Below, one piece after another: positions 48,673-61,985 of a stretch of DNA of 64,000 bases. The notes below the pieces were generated by a model that had not been told where the DNA came from, ran no database searches, and was given only the letters and a program-made list of their open reading frames with translations. Position numbers and translations under genes: made by a program. This stretch comes from Casuarius casuarius (taxonomy: Eukaryota > Chordata > Aves > Casuariiformes > Casuariidae): positions 252,224 to 316,223 of the forward strand of contig PTFA01000405.1 in NCBI GenBank assembly GCA_003342895.1. Reading direction: 5' to 3'. Every line of letters starts with the position of its first letter. Within the stretch, counting starts at the first letter, position 1.

Positions 48673-50997
48673 TGTTCAGCCCTCGCTCCCTCCTGACTTG
48701 AGAAAAGAAGGTGAAAGAAAGAAAAGTGAAAGGGTCTAAAATCCACCAGAGACTGAGCCATGGGAATTTCAAGCCTGTATCCAGGAGCTCAGGGTTTTAC
48801 CTACTCAGTAAACCAAGTGTGGCAGAAATAGTATTGAAATGCTCTCAGTGCTAGACAGTGTGAAAGGTGGTCATGTGACTCTCATGTACCAGAGATCTGA
48901 AAATCCATGCACTTTGTGATTGAGCTTTGAATTTCAGTTTCTGATTCTTCTTGTAAGTCCTCTGAACTCCTGAGCACTTTCACCCTCTTGCAGAGTTTCC
49001 AATAGCACCTGAGAAGGACATTACCTGTCCCACAACTGGAACCCTGAAAACATCTAGGAAATTAACATTCATTCTTCAAACAGTGGCTTAAAAACACCTC
49101 AGCCTACTTGCCACAAGAAGGAAGGTGTTCAAAAGTTTCACAGCGGTGTAAAGAGTGTAAATGATTTTCTTAAACTTGTTATGTTGTTGGTGTCTCTCTT
49201 GCAATTCTTCAGTAAACTTTTTCAGATGCTATTACAGAGTATTTTTGTATTTAGTTGTAGGAAGCTTGAATTCATAATTATTTGTACTTAAATCAAAGAA
49301 GGCAGGGTTAAGCTGCTACTGAAGCCTGCTGAAAACCTCACCTGCTTCAAGCGACCTTGAATTGAATGTGTGTCACACAAGTCCCTGCCATCAGAAGGAG
49401 AGACCTCAGAGAAGTTTTTATACAGCAGTGATTTTTTGGTTCTTCAGTTGATCTGCTACATGAGTGTTTAGAAGCAAATCTTCTGCTAGAATTTTCCTTC
49501 AAAAATGATGGGATACATGAAACATTTTTTTAAATATGTGCATGGGGGAGGGAAGGGAATTGTGTCATGACCACCTCCTTTCTCTCTATCAAAACCTCTT
49601 TCTAGTATGTGCTATAATAATCATAATAAACTCCCTGAATGAGATCAGTTTTGTGCTCACTGTTGTAGCTGCCCTGCTTCCACAAAACCCTCCATAGCCT
49701 TTGAAGCCATTTTTCCCAAAGATGTTAAAGTTCCCATAGATTCCTATCTTACTCTCACAAACTTAAATGCCTTCCTCTCCTTAGGATATAGAACAAACCT
49801 TTGTTCTTCATGTCACTTTTCAGAATAACATGGACACATCTGCAGTGGAAGTAGGGCTCAAACCCCAACATCTACATACAAGGTATAGGTATCTTAGGAA
49901 CACTTGGTGTACTAATATGCATTTTTAATTAGTTTATCCACAGCATAGCTGCTCAGTTTTAGGTTTTGGTCCTAAGATGTGTTATCAGCTTTCCATCCCA
50001 GATGCTAACTTTAGGTAGCTAATATTATTAATAGAGTTATTTGGGTCTGTAGGACTCTCTAACTTTGCGCTGCATGATGTCTGACCCTGTCTGTCAGTCA
50101 CTGTAATTCAATATCCACCATATCTCCCCTTTTTATGTTTGAATCACAGAAGAGCTGCTGCTTGTATACTGTGTTTTCTGTAGGCTGAGGAGGAATCTCA
50201 GCCATGAAAGATTCCACTCTTCCACTGAATATTTCCTCTCAGGGATGAGGTAGTGGGATGCTATAGGATGCCTGTTCACCTTGTCTGCATCCACTGGTTG
50301 AAAGCTTACATGAAAGTTCATTTTCCAGCTCTTTATTCTCCTGGCTAGCTGCTTAGGGATGAACCATGATGGTAGAGTACTCCCAGTTTGTATGCACCCA
50401 ATCTTACCAGGAAATCCCGATACTAATAACTCAGAAGGGTGGCAAGTGGTATCGTATTTCATAGGCGTTGTCTCCTTGACTGATGATGGAAGACAGCACA
50501 GTAGAGCAGAAAGCATCACTGGTGCTGGCAGCCTGCAGGGCTCCATCATTGGCTCCTAGGTGTCTTAAGCATCTAAGTGTTTTGGAAGAAAGTTTGCAAA
50601 TGCCAAGAAAAACCTGAAGGCATCTTGTAAGGATGATCTTCACATCCAGACTTGACATGAGCATGCTTTAGATGGAGCCTGACAGTCTTCCAGGTCATCC
50701 TAAGAAAGATTACGTATAGTCACACTAGACCAGAAAGAAGGTGAAAACAGGATGAGCCATCAGAGACTTTAGTGGATATTTTCTCTATAAGGAAAAGAAT
50801 TGCATCAGGGACAGTTTCAGAAGGGAAAACAAAATGTAGCTCTGATTTTAAGAACAATCTGCATACTGTGCGGGAGACTACTTCAAAACTGAAAAGCAGT
50901 AGAGAAAGGAAGCTGTCTTTTTTCGTTGCATGCCACCACGGGGCTCTAGAGTAGGCTCATGCACATGCCCATATGCTTGCTTAAGTATCAGCCCTCT
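48673..50997. other. Non-coding stretch, nothing recognised
   Basis: No coding block, transposon or notable repeat was identified. A 138-codon minus-strand frame at 50,133-50,549 shows no motif. Confidence 0.5.
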
Positions 50998-51067
50998 CAC
51001 ACAGACATCAAAAGGTGATACGACACCCTCTTCACACAGACATCAAAAGGTGATAAGACACCCCCTT
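50998..51067 (+). repeat. 35-bp tandem duplication, two copies
   Basis: Unit 1 (50,998-51,032) and unit 2 (51,033-51,067) both begin cacacagacatcaaaaggtg and match at 33 of 35 positions. The high identity points to a fairly recent duplication. Confidence 0.93.
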
Positions 51068-52850
51068 CCACATGGGCTTCCAGCTGCCCGGTGGATGATC
51101 TTCCCCTTGAAGGAGCTGCCCAGGATGGATCACTGCCCCATGGACAGTGTAAAGGCAACGTAGAGATGTCCCAGGGGATTTAAGGCCAGAGTGACTGAGT
51201 CCCACTCTCCCGCCAAGGGTGGCACAGCCCTAACACAGCCTGGTATTTCTGCCTCAGCTCAAACCTGCGTGACTCTTACTCATTTCACACCCAAATGTCA
51301 AATGACTCTCAAAATAAATGTACAGGCATTTGTGTTTGCATACAAATGCAGCATCTGCATTTTTACAAATGTATTTTTCAAAACCCATGTTCATGCTCCT
51401 TTAGCTCTCTCATTAAAAGAGAAATGGGTGGGAGAAAAAAACAGAGAACCCCCTGAGGTATGGGAGTTCCTGCTGCCGCACAGTTCACAGATGAGCTATA
51501 AATCCTGGTCACAAGCAGCTTGTACGGGAAGCCTTAGTTCAGCTTTAACAGCAGTGACACAACCGTGGCTGCTGCTGCTGAATCTCTCTATTCATACCTT
51601 TTTCCTCCTCCGCAGTATCTGCCAGAGTTGAGAATTTTCTTTCTGTTTTAAAATAAATAGTGTGGAGAATAAAACACGGAGGACTTTGCTTGGAATTCGT
51701 TTTGTCACACCTGCACCTTAAAAGGCTCCACAGCTGAACCAGCTGATGAGCTCCTACTCTTGCTGAAGGCAAATAAAAACAGCTAAAGGTTTATGCAGCC
51801 CTGATGTCCTCTTCTGTTCTTTACGTCATACAAATTGTTTTGCAACCCTTTTTCTTTTTTTAACATATTTACCTTTCTGAAAATATGATCCCAGCTCTTA
51901 TAACCAGGATAAATGAAAAGAAAAATCTCAAATGGTAAGGCAGAGTGAGCCTGACTTTAGTCTGGCAGCACCTCTATCTCAAAGGCACCGGTAGTGTGGT
52001 TCAGGAAGAGGACAGTTCAAGAGACTTGGTGGAAACTTGGATCAGGGTTGGAGCAGCTGAGCTTTGTCCAGACCCAGTCTGCACAAAACCGGAGATACAA
52101 GAGGCTGGTCTCAAGCCACGGTGCAGAACACCCTTCAGCTCCTTCCCTACATTGCAGTTCAGCCTACGCATCTTAGCACAAGCTTGAGACCTCATAAAAT
52201 GAGCACAGTGAATGTCCCCAGAGTGGACTGGTAAGATGTACACTGAGTGCACCAGTTTCAGCCTTGCTTTCCTCTCCCCAGGTATGAGGAACTCTTGGTT
52301 AGTGCAATGAGTGAGGGGCAGAGTACGCTGCTAGGCAAGGACAGAGGTGTCCCTGAGCCTAATCTGTATCCTGAAAGGACATGAAAAACGCAAAAGATTA
52401 ATTTCGCTTTTCACCTGTTCTAACTCTGGTCAGAAAAGGGTCACTAAACTGCAGACTGCAGTGACCTACCCTGGGGAAGGAATATGTTTTGCAGGAGTCT
52501 AATTTTAGAAAGCTTTGTAATTTCATTGATTATGTTTGAAACGATACCCAAATGCTCACTTTGCAGCTAAGCAAGGCTTGAGGGAGATAGTGATTTATAC
52601 GGAAATGCTTTTGCCATCTTGGTGGGAAATTAGTCATTTCTTTTTTTCCTCATGAATCAAAAATGCCAACCTTCCCCAGCAACTAACAGCATTAAATGTT
52701 CATGTGAATCTGTGTGACTGTCCTTTTTGTCACAAGCATGCTCTCTTCCAGAAAGAAGTTCTGGAAAACAACCTTTTTAAAATTACAGTATCCTCCTACC
52801 TCGCAAAACAGACCAACTACAATTAAACTAAATCAGATCATATCAAATAG
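51068..52850. other. Non-coding stretch, nothing recognised
   Basis: A 146-codon plus frame at 51,191-51,631 has a composition (rich in Thr, Cys and Phe, no motif) that fits chance. No repeats of note. Confidence 0.5.
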
Positions 52851-52961
52851 TCTCTGGTTTCAAAAAGTATGAGGACAGACAGGAGTGGGTCAGATCTTGA
52901 TGGGAGGGTAAATGAATTTACCTCATCTGAAGGTCTGCCTTCACAGCTCCTGCTGACCTCG
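52851..52961 (+). other. Candidate internal exon (unproven)
   Basis: There is a good donor, cctcg|gtaagg, at 52,962. Going back 111 bases the frame is open, reading SLVSKSMRTDRSGSDLDGRV then NEFTSSEGLPSQLLLTS, to aaatag at 52,850. The acceptor side is weak, with few pyrimidines. The exon would be phase 0 at both ends and so could not join directly to the phase-2 candidate at 55,229 without another exon between. No family recognised. Confidence 0.12.
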
Positions 52962-55228
52962 GTAAGGAATATGAGGCATATCATCCTGGGGGGAAAAATA
53001 ACTGATGAAATAGCAGAAGGAGAAAAAAGTGATTGTATTTGGACTCCAAAGCAACCTGAGCCTATTCAGTTTTCAAAAGGGGATTGTGTGACTTTTTTTC
53101 TTCTCTTAGTATGAGTGGAACAGCATGGTCTTTTCAGAACCAAATCCTCTGATTTTTTAAAACCTGGGCTGGAATTTCAGCTGTGCACAGACCGTGCCTG
53201 GACCACAGGATACTTTAAGCCACTTCCCTTCACCTCTATGCCTAAGGGCTGCTAGAGGTTGCAGTGAGCCTGTCACAAATTAGAAAATCCACAGGACAGC
53301 TTTAAATTCAAGCCTAAAGGGATGGTCTCCTAGGGTTGTACTTCATCTCTGGCATGCCTTTCCTTTTTTTGTTTTCTTTTCACTCTAATTCTATAACATT
53401 TATGTTTAGGATTTGTTTGTGAGACAATTACCAACTCCCTATAATATTCCCCTCCATCTTTAAATAACTGAGTTCTACTATCAACATTAGCTTGGGCTTA
53501 ATGAGATTTTTATATCTGGGAATTAGATATGAATTTCTTAAGAGTCAGAAAATACTGCAGTGCTCTTTCATGTGAAGATGCTAGGTAATAAGATGTTGTA
53601 CAATAACTGCTGGTTATGTTCACCGTGGAGCTCTCATTGTGTGCAGAATGTAGAGCAGCAGCAGCCTACAAATAGAATATTTTTCCTTTATCTTTTCTTC
53701 CAAAAAAAAATATTTCCACCTGATTTGGCGTTATTCTCCCTCTGCAATTATAGCTGGTCCTTACAGCAGCTTAAAATGAACATGGAAGAGAAATGTGCAC
53801 CAGGAGAAATTCTTCAGCTCAAGACAGCTGAGACAACTGCATTGGAAGCTATAGCATTATTCTTTTAGGGAGAGCTGATCCACACTTTCTGTGTGAATTG
53901 TATGAGTTGATCCTTGTTTGGAAAGCAAATAGGAAATTTCTTGGGTGTCCAGGTACTTTATAACTGTCTTTCCAAGCAGGGAGAATAATCCACAGCTAGA
54001 TACCTGATAAAGATCTAATAATGTTAATCAAATTATATATTGTTGTGCTTGCCTCAGAAAAACAGTGTGCAGGCAAGCTGACCAAAAAGTCATTGTCAGG
54101 CACCTCAGTTACTCTAACAGTAAGGAAAAGGCAGTCTAGCTGCCTTGGGATTATCAGTTCTCTAAAGACTAGTAGGGCTGACCTCACTTGCAAGGCTGCA
54201 GAGGTGTAGGAATGAGTTGAAGAGGTCTGAAGACAACCAAGAAAACTAGGTGAATGTAGAGACCATTTATATAGTAATATGCTATAAGAGCTAAAGATAA
54301 TCAGAGAGAAGAGGATTTATTTTCATTTTATCCTCATTCACCAATATACCTGATGGTATGCATTGTTAAAATCACAGACATGTATTACTGTTTAATTTCT
54401 TCTTAATTATGACTCTGACTTGGAGTATCTGATATTGTAGTGTTTTTCTCAAGAGTCTATCACCTTCATAATAAGAAGAATGCATAATTCAGAGCCGTAT
54501 TAAAGGAGACTTTCCTTGCTGTGGGAAGCAATAACTCAGTTCTCTCCAGTTTGAGAAAATTAATTTCTGAGGAACAGAACAGAGTTGTATAAGAGCATGG
54601 ACCCAAAAGGGTGAACTTAAGGCTGAATGAATTCTCCAGAGAGGGCAGACCAGAGATTTGTTACTGAATTGATTTCTTATTCCTTCACTTCCAAGTTCCA
54701 TGAAATGATTCCCCTGTTCCCTCGGTATACCACAGTTTTCCTTCAAAAAAAAGAAAGAGATATTAATGTTTTTCAATAATTATACACTGAAGTCTTCAAC
54801 ATATTTAGACAGCATAAAATTATTTTCAAATAACTCTCCTAGGACTTACAAGATAAGATAGTCAGATAGACCCTGACTCTTGTTAAAGAAAAGTCTGTTC
54901 AGAGGCAGCAAGCAAAGATTCAGCAAAAATGCTGATGGCTTTTGAAAATCAGATTCTATAGATTTTGTACACTTGCCAAAGCAGAAATGTTTGGCAGGAA
55001 AATACAATGTAGCTTGTGTATATTTAGTATTAAGTGCTAATATACCTGATCACCTAATTTTTTGAAAGTTTTGAAAGGAGGGATGTAGACTAGGGTCTTT
55101 AGATAGTTCTGTTGAGGAAGGAAACATCTCCAAAGTCTGCTCCTAGATCTTGAATCACTAGGCAATGTGGCGTTGAAATGGCAGCAATACTTGAGTCAGT
55201 TTTGACAGTCTCAATTTTTAAATTCCAG
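52962..55228. other. Non-coding stretch, nothing recognised
   Basis: No repeat, transposon or convincing coding block was noticed on either strand. Confidence 0.45.
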
Positions 55229-55496
55229 TAAAGTAAGTGGAACTCAAATGACTTTAAAAGAGGATCAGAAGTTAAGACACTCTAGTACAACACCAGAACT
55301 TCTTTCAACACAAACATCTAAGGCAAGAAATTTAGCCGATTTAAGGATGACACATGATATGGTTAGGCATATGCTGCAACAGCAAGAGCTTGGATTCAGA
55401 GAATCGCATGGTCTTCCCAGTCCTTGGTTCCCACAATCTCCACCCTCATCACCAAAAGAGATGAGTTTTCATAACAACAAAGAACAGACTATTTGA
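55229..55496 (+). other. Candidate terminal coding exon (unproven)
   Basis: The acceptor-like ctcaatttttaaattccag ends at 55,228. From there the frame (first base completing a split codon) is open for 88 codons to a TGA at 55,494-55,496. Recognisable stretches are KEDQKLRHSSTTPELLSTQ, NLADLRMTHDMVRHMLQQQE and LPSPWFPQSPPSSPKEMSFH. The product would be hydrophilic, Ser/Pro/Gln-rich and Cys-free, like the disordered tail of a larger protein, with a short amphipathic stretch around LRMTHDMVRHML. An AATAAA lies at 55,526-55,531, 30 bases past the stop. I recognise no family. An A-rich strand can give similar hydrophilic frames by chance, so confidence is limited. Confidence 0.25.
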
Positions 55497-57260
55497 AAAG
55501 GCTTTCCTCTAACAGTTCATGCTAAAATAAATGGTAAAATCTCTATTGATTTTAGAAGGAACAAAATTAGGGCACAGTTGAGTCCTTCTGAAAATCCTAC
55601 CCAAGGTCTCCTTTAAAAATGTTGTGCAGCTGTTTGGAATGAAAGTCTGCTCCGTAACAAATGCTTTCATCCCTTATAATGGATAGGGGCCAACACGTTC
55701 AAACATCTCTTCACAATTTAGTAATCTATATACTGCATGTTCCCTCTTACCTAGTTTTTCAGTCCATAGTTTTGACGTTATAAGTAAAGCAATAGGAAGT
55801 TGTAAACATGGCGTGACTCTGAGGACCCAAATATTTTGTGCTGCAACCGTAAAACTAAGCACCTAAAATCTCCATTTAGCTTCCAAAGACTTGTGTCCTT
55901 CTTGTATCCCTGCAGGTCTCAGTACAACCAGTTCACTCTCTCAAAACATCCTTTATTTTCATTTGTGGTGATGTCTCTTCTCACAAACTGGTCCCTTGTC
56001 TATTGTTTTTATGGCATGAAGAGAAAACAGAATTATATGATGTTATAAGAAAATCATAACTGAAGTGCTAAATGATTGAAGAGAAATTAAATTTCAAATT
56101 TGGAATCTTCTTTTCTCATGGTCTCATAAGCAAATTTAGAGTAAGGTTGGCTTTGTGTGTGAATATTTATACAATTATTAAAAATTATACACCCATTAGT
56201 TATATCAGAAAAGGAGGTTTTTCCTCAGTCTGTATTTTGAAGCTCCTGACATTGAGATTGCACTGAAAACTCTTACCAACTTAAACAAAAGAGAAGGGAA
56301 ATGGCATCTTGTCAGACTGTTAACAGTTTTGGGGGTTCATTTCTGAGGATTAACTTCTGACTTTTTTATATGCCAGACTAGCTGTTGCTTGACAGCTGTG
56401 ACTACATAAGGCTTGATTTTCTTTACCATATGTATAGCATTCTCTTAAAGCTCTAGTATGAAAAATGATTAGGTCCATTTTGAACACTTCTCACCATGAT
56501 TAAAAACATGTGTTGTTCAACAGTATATGGCATTCCTAGGAAATAAGCCAATTATTTTTCTAAACACAAAACCTGATCGTCTCTGCCTTCCTGTTTCATA
56601 TTTATGTATTTTGAATGGTTTTTACAGATATAATTTCTATTAAACACAAAAAACGAGGAACTGCATGGTAGTTACAACCCCACACTCAAGTCTTCAGCTG
56701 GCAGGACACGTCATGACGTTGCTGCCACCCTGCACAGGGAGAGGGAAAGGTGGATGTTCCCTGTGGGAAGCAGAGGAGAGGAGTGTGCCCTTTTTCATGT
56801 ATGTCCATAGACTTTTGGAAATTGTGAGCATTCCTGAAAACACTGCCTGTCATGCAGGCACTGGTTGCTACAGAGATGATCCCAGTTGGTTGACTTGTAG
56901 CCCTTCAAACTCATACATTTCATCTGCTATCCGCAGGCCTAACAAGTCCACAGGTGACTCCTGCCTCTCTGCCAAAAACTGCTCTTTTTAAAGAGCTTAA
57001 CTTTAAGCCTAAGCTTCTGAATCTTTTTGAATTGGCTTTTTCACTCCAGACTTCAGCTAATTTCAGAGGAAATAGTGCAAAAGAAGCTGCTTTCAAATTA
57101 GCTCTTGCTCCGCTAAGCTGGGGTGGAGACATGCTCCCATGCTGCCAGGGGGAGTGAGTTAGGAAGATTATTGCCAGACTCCCCCAAAGGATGGAAATGG
57201 TCTTGCTGTCTGTGCGGGGGGAGAGGGGACAAGAAGCCAGAGAGACAGAGGGGCAGCAGG

Positions 57261-57279
57261 GAGGAGGAGGAGGAGGAGG
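57261..57279 (+). repeat. (GGA)n microsatellite
   Basis: About six GGA units within a longer purine-rich segment (57,215-57,280) that also has runs of four to six G. Confidence 0.9.
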
Positions 57280-60200
57280 TGACAGCTCCAGCACAGGAGC
57301 TCCAGCCCACCAGGGCCCCTCCCATTGCCCAAGGATGCAGATACATCTGGGCTGCCAGGTTGCTGCTGAGAAGCAGGGAAAACACCAGTGCAAGGGCTGA
57401 TGAGGTTAAGAGGAGGGTGCAGAGGAAGAGGCTGCCAGCCCACTCCCGAAAGCTTGGGTACCTTAAACTGAACTCAGAGAGCCTAGAAGAAGGATTTCCA
57501 TGTCTTTTCACTGTCTCAGGCCATAAGATAAAAGCACAAAATGGCATTAAAGATTCCTGAAATTAGACTTTTTATCATGATTGAAGCATCTGTCAGAAAC
57601 ACAGACTTATCTTTCTGAGCCCTTATGAAAATTGTACTAGCCTCTAACTCCCTTGTTTTTCTCCTGACCTTTCTGACTTTAGGAAAAACCTACATTAAAA
57701 CATGAAACATGATCCTGTATTATTTTGGTGGCTGACAAAAGCACATAGCTAGCCTTGGACTAGAAAGAGAGAGGGAGAGAGACAGATGATACCTCAGAAA
57801 CTGGAAAATGAAACCAAAAAAACTCCACATCGGTGTTTCTGCTGTTTTAAGAGAACCTTTAAGATTTTCCTGCAAGAAAACTGACAATGCAAGAAGTCAA
57901 CCTGGATGTCTTACACAGTGTTCCTGCTCTGAGCTTATATGATGTTCACTTGCCAGCACGTAATTGACTCATCTGCAAAAGGCTTTGACATGCCATTTGA
58001 ATAAAGTGCTGTAGAAATGGAGAATTTTAATCTAATGCAAAGATCTGCTGGGAGTCGTTCTGCCTGCTGAGACAAGCAGGAAGAATGGGAAAATCATCAA
58101 CAGAAAAATAGCCGTTTACTAACCTGTGTGAAGATTTTACCTTAGAAAAGGTTAAATGTGAATTTCTTAAGTTAAACCCTCCCTGTGGGTCTTCAGAGTC
58201 TTCTGGGCTTATTTTGCTGGAGAATTAAAAGACTTGGAACATATACTCAAGCAATTTGTTTAATTGGCAATTGAGCCAAACTACTGTCAAACAATAGTAA
58301 AATGAATTTGCAGTTTAATCTTATGCTTAAGCATTTTTGCATTAATAAATCAGTTAGAATAGCTGCCTTTTGGGAATGCTTGAAAAAAAAAAAAAGGCGA
58401 TGCAGCATGAAGTGTGCGTTTGGAAGAGAAGATTGAGGAGACACACATGTATAAACAAATTAAACAACACTCTACTAATTGTCCTAATTTTGAGAAAAAC
58501 ATGAAGCTATTCTCTGAATTTTCCTTCGCTGCTTCAGAAAATAACTGTGAGGTGGGCTGAGTATGCACAGGGAAAAGGTCAGAAGCCTTTGAAGCAGGCG
58601 ATGCTCAGAAAAGTTTTAATTAGATTTGTTCTTGTATTTTCCCTGATTTTATTGGTCTCTTGACATAGAGCGGTACTGGGTGGTCTTGAGAGCCACAATA
58701 CTTCAGTTCCAAGTGTCACATGTAGAGCAGCACTTTGCGAAGGTGAGCAGAAGGGATCATTTTCCTTGAATCCATCCTGGCACAAAGCCGAGACTATAGG
58801 CTTGCAGTGGAGCAAAGGAAAGTTTGGGCAACTACAAGACCCCCCATTCCCTCCAGGATGTCTCTGCTACCCAGTGCCACGTGGGAGTCCTAGGACACGG
58901 GCACAGTGGAAGCCCTGGTCATATTGCTGGCTGCGCTGGCTAGTCTCCCCAGTAGGTAATAGAGATATCCATTTTCCTGCCTCTGCGAGTTAAAAGGAAG
59001 AAGAGCTTGAATGGAAGCAGGAAACTGCATGCAATGCCGGGAAGTCGCATCATTTGAGATGAAAGCATATAAAATCTTGACTAGAGCAGCCTTGGCTGAG
59101 ACTGTTTAAGGAGCAGTGCGCTAGAGTGTGAGTGCTGACGTGAGCACCGTCTGCAGCCGCTGTTCCACAAGGTCCCCCAGTAGCCCTGCACGGTGGCGTG
59201 CTGCTGTGCACGACTGAAAAAATGGTGCTTCCTCTCCATGAGAATGGCTTAACACAAGTGTTTCATTTTAAAAGCATCATAGCAAATTTTCAAAAATTCT
59301 AATCCAAAATGATATTTTCTGATTGGGTTTCAAAATCCTGAACACCTGTTTCTCCAATCCCTCCTTTTTTGTTGCTCTAGAACACAAAACACTGAGAAAA
59401 AAACTTTTTTAAAATTGGCTCTTTTTCAAAGTTATCCTATCAAACAGAAAAAAATAATAAATTAAAAATTCAGGGTAGTTATCTTCTTGTATTCCATGTG
59501 AAGAACAAATGAGAAAAGGAAAGAAAAAGGAAATGAAATTAATTTCCAAAATTTCATTTCAAAAAACTGACATGCAAAGTAATTTTGTGAAGCAAAATTT
59601 TATTTTGAAGCTTAACATTCCCCTTATAAAAATACTGTTTTGTAAAAATCTAATGCTGCTGAACAGAAACAAAACTTTTCTTCACAGCTCTCGTTTTTAC
59701 TTGCAATTGACATTGCCACCATCCTGGTGATCCTATGAATCAAAGGGAAGTATATTCTCTTACTTGCAGCAGCAACTCAATTTGCCTAGTATCATATAAA
59801 TTAAGGGAACGAAGTGCTTCATTGAAATATATTTTTCTTTTGAGCAGATGTTGTAAAAATGTTCCTGACGACTGCTGTCATTTTTCTGTCACCTTTCCAT
59901 TGCTTTAAAAACAGGATTTTGTCTCATGCAACCTACTCATTCCTTCCCACCCCAAGCAGGCAGACACACAGTGGCAGTGAGCAGCCCTACTCTGACTAAG
60001 CAGCCAGAAGAATTGATGCCCCAGGCGGAGGGCAATGAGCGGTTTGCGGTAAATATCTGCAGTGAATTATTTCCCAGCTCACTGTGGGAGCTCAGACAGT
60101 TATAACGGTGACCCAGTGTCCTCCTGCAGCAATGTAGCTGTGCGCTGCTTCTTCCCTCCGCTGCACAGAATGGGGAACTTTGTCCTGCAGACATGAAGTC

Positions 60201-60850
60201 TAGAGCTGGAGCCACTTATAACAAGGTGACACCTTCAAAATAGACTTTATTTTGAAGAACAGCACTGACATTAGTCCCACATAACCATCTTCACAGAAAC
60301 TTCCCTCCTTCAGAAGGGTTTTGGCCAGACTGTGGAGAGAGCTGTTGCTCCCCAAAATATTCACCCTAGAGTGACTGACCAATGCCACTTCCCCTTCCAT
60401 TTCCTGCAGGAATTACTTTTGTGTAATCCTCACTCTATGTGCTTTTGTGCATTCCTCATAGCTCATGAGGCATATGCATCTCATGCTTCTCACTCACTGT
60501 CCTGCAATCTGGCTTCAGCCACTTGAGAGTGGCGTGGGGATAGTTTCCCCATGCGTTATCCCAGAGATTTTGAGGTGGCTCCTCCTAGGTGAGTTGCCAG
60601 TTCAAGGGAGGAATTGAGGCCAGCTACCTTCCTGGCATGCTCTCTCTGACTGGGACACCAACAGCTTTTTTTGTCAGCTGCAGACCACCCTGGGTCCTTC
60701 TGCCAGCTTACAGGGCACTGTAAGAGGTAGGAGCTCCACCCATGCTCTCCCACAGGCTATTCAAAGCTTAGGACAAGATATGACAAAGAAACAGACGCTG
60801 TTCTTTAATTTTCTTAGGATAATTGAGTGGGGGAAACAGAGACTTATCTT

Positions 60851-60865
60851 AAAAAAAAAAAAAAA
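60851..60865 (+). repeat. A15 homopolymer
   Basis: Fifteen A, with no recognisable retroposed body next to it. Confidence 0.9.
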
Positions 60866-61971
60866 GTGGAGCACTATAGCCAGCAGACACATTTGGAGAG
60901 GGAAGCAAAGCAGCACTTGTTGATGCTGTGGCAACTGTCAGCAAACATCCCTTATCCCTCTCAGGACAGCTAGGAGCACCTACATCTTCCAATTTTGGCA
61001 GTGCTGAACTGGGGACATCTGAAAAAGGGAAACCCCCAGCCCTTGCACTAATGCAGTGCAACACAAGATGTGTGAGATTTTTATCCCGTATGGTAAAGAA
61101 AACACCTATCTTAGCTTCATCCTACCTATATTTGGGCTGTTAAATGAAAAGCCTATTTTAAGAGCCTAACTGTCCTAAATTTCCTAAATATAGCCAAAAA
61201 AGAGAGCCTAGTGTTTCCAGAGGGCAATTCAGACCTTAGAAGAAATGGATAATTCTCTGGAGAGGTCTCTGTTTCCTTTGCCACTGTCTAAGCTGAGGGC
61301 AGCTGTGCTCCTAACACAGGTGTTTTAAGCAAGGATCTAAACTTAATTACATGAATAAACAGGTTACCTTGTTTGCAGGGCATAAGGTCAACCCTGGTGT
61401 AAGTTGCACAAAACTAATGTCCGGCTGCCACCTTCACACGCACCCCCAAGCAGCAATATAAGCTGAGTGTGAACATGCTCGTTTGATGTCATTGCCCTCG
61501 CCTCTAACGTCTTCACTCTTGCCATTCGACAGACAAGGCTAAACAGCATCCCGAGGAAGGCAGAAAATACCGGGGCCCCGCGCTGTGCGGCAGGTGGCAT
61601 CTGCCACGTCATCCCAGCGCTGCTGTGACCCAGAGCTTTGCTCTCTGCCAACACAGCTGATGTGGCTGGGCAGAGCCCGGCTAGAGATTTCACCAGACCA
61701 CACCATCTGGAAATACGATCGGAGCCCACAGCCCCGGGGATTACTCAGCCCAGCAGAGCATGAAAGGAAGATTTGTGCCCCCAGCTATTTGGTTCTGCCA
61801 TGACCTATGCAGCGTGCAGCCGTAATTTTGACCCTCTAATGCAACTAAATCATGTGCGGTTACTTTCTCAGGCGCCAGTTCAGCTGGCTGTCATCAAAGC
61901 ACAGGCACTGAACAGTAGCAGGTGTTGAGACAATATAAGGCCTTGATTATTCCTTGCATATACAGAATTGC

Positions 61972-61985
61972 AACAATACATTGTT
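61972..61985. promoter_or_regulatory. Paired SOX-type site (inverted, 2-bp spacer)
   Basis: The plus strand reads aacaat-ac-attgtt: two SOX-family core words facing each other. Group E SOX proteins (SOX8/9/10) are known to bind such inverted pairs as dimers, usually with 3-5 spacer bases, so the spacing here is a little short. The surrounding 61,800-62,080 sequence is free of simple repeats. Function is inferred only. Confidence 0.3.

Larger units (their letters stand above)
55497..61971. other. Non-coding stretch with GGA-rich patch
   Basis: Contents: AATAAA at 55,526, a purine-rich (GGA)n patch at 57,261-57,279, A13 at 58,383-58,395 and A15 at 60,851-60,865. Overlapping open frames at 57,113-57,560 on both strands arise from the G+C-rich repeat. 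A G+C-richer, CpG-containing patch lies at about 61,570-61,740. No gene recognised. Confidence 0.5.

Noticed and set aside
53255..53270. Alu-like phrase gaggttgcagtgagcc
   Set aside because: A lone 16-base coincidence. None of the surrounding Alu sequence is present, and the window is not primate.
57113..57560. Overlapping 144-157-codon frames on both strands
   Set aside because: They arise from a G+C-rich, GGA-repeat segment poor in stop codons. The translations are low complexity (Glu runs or Ser/Leu/Pro runs).
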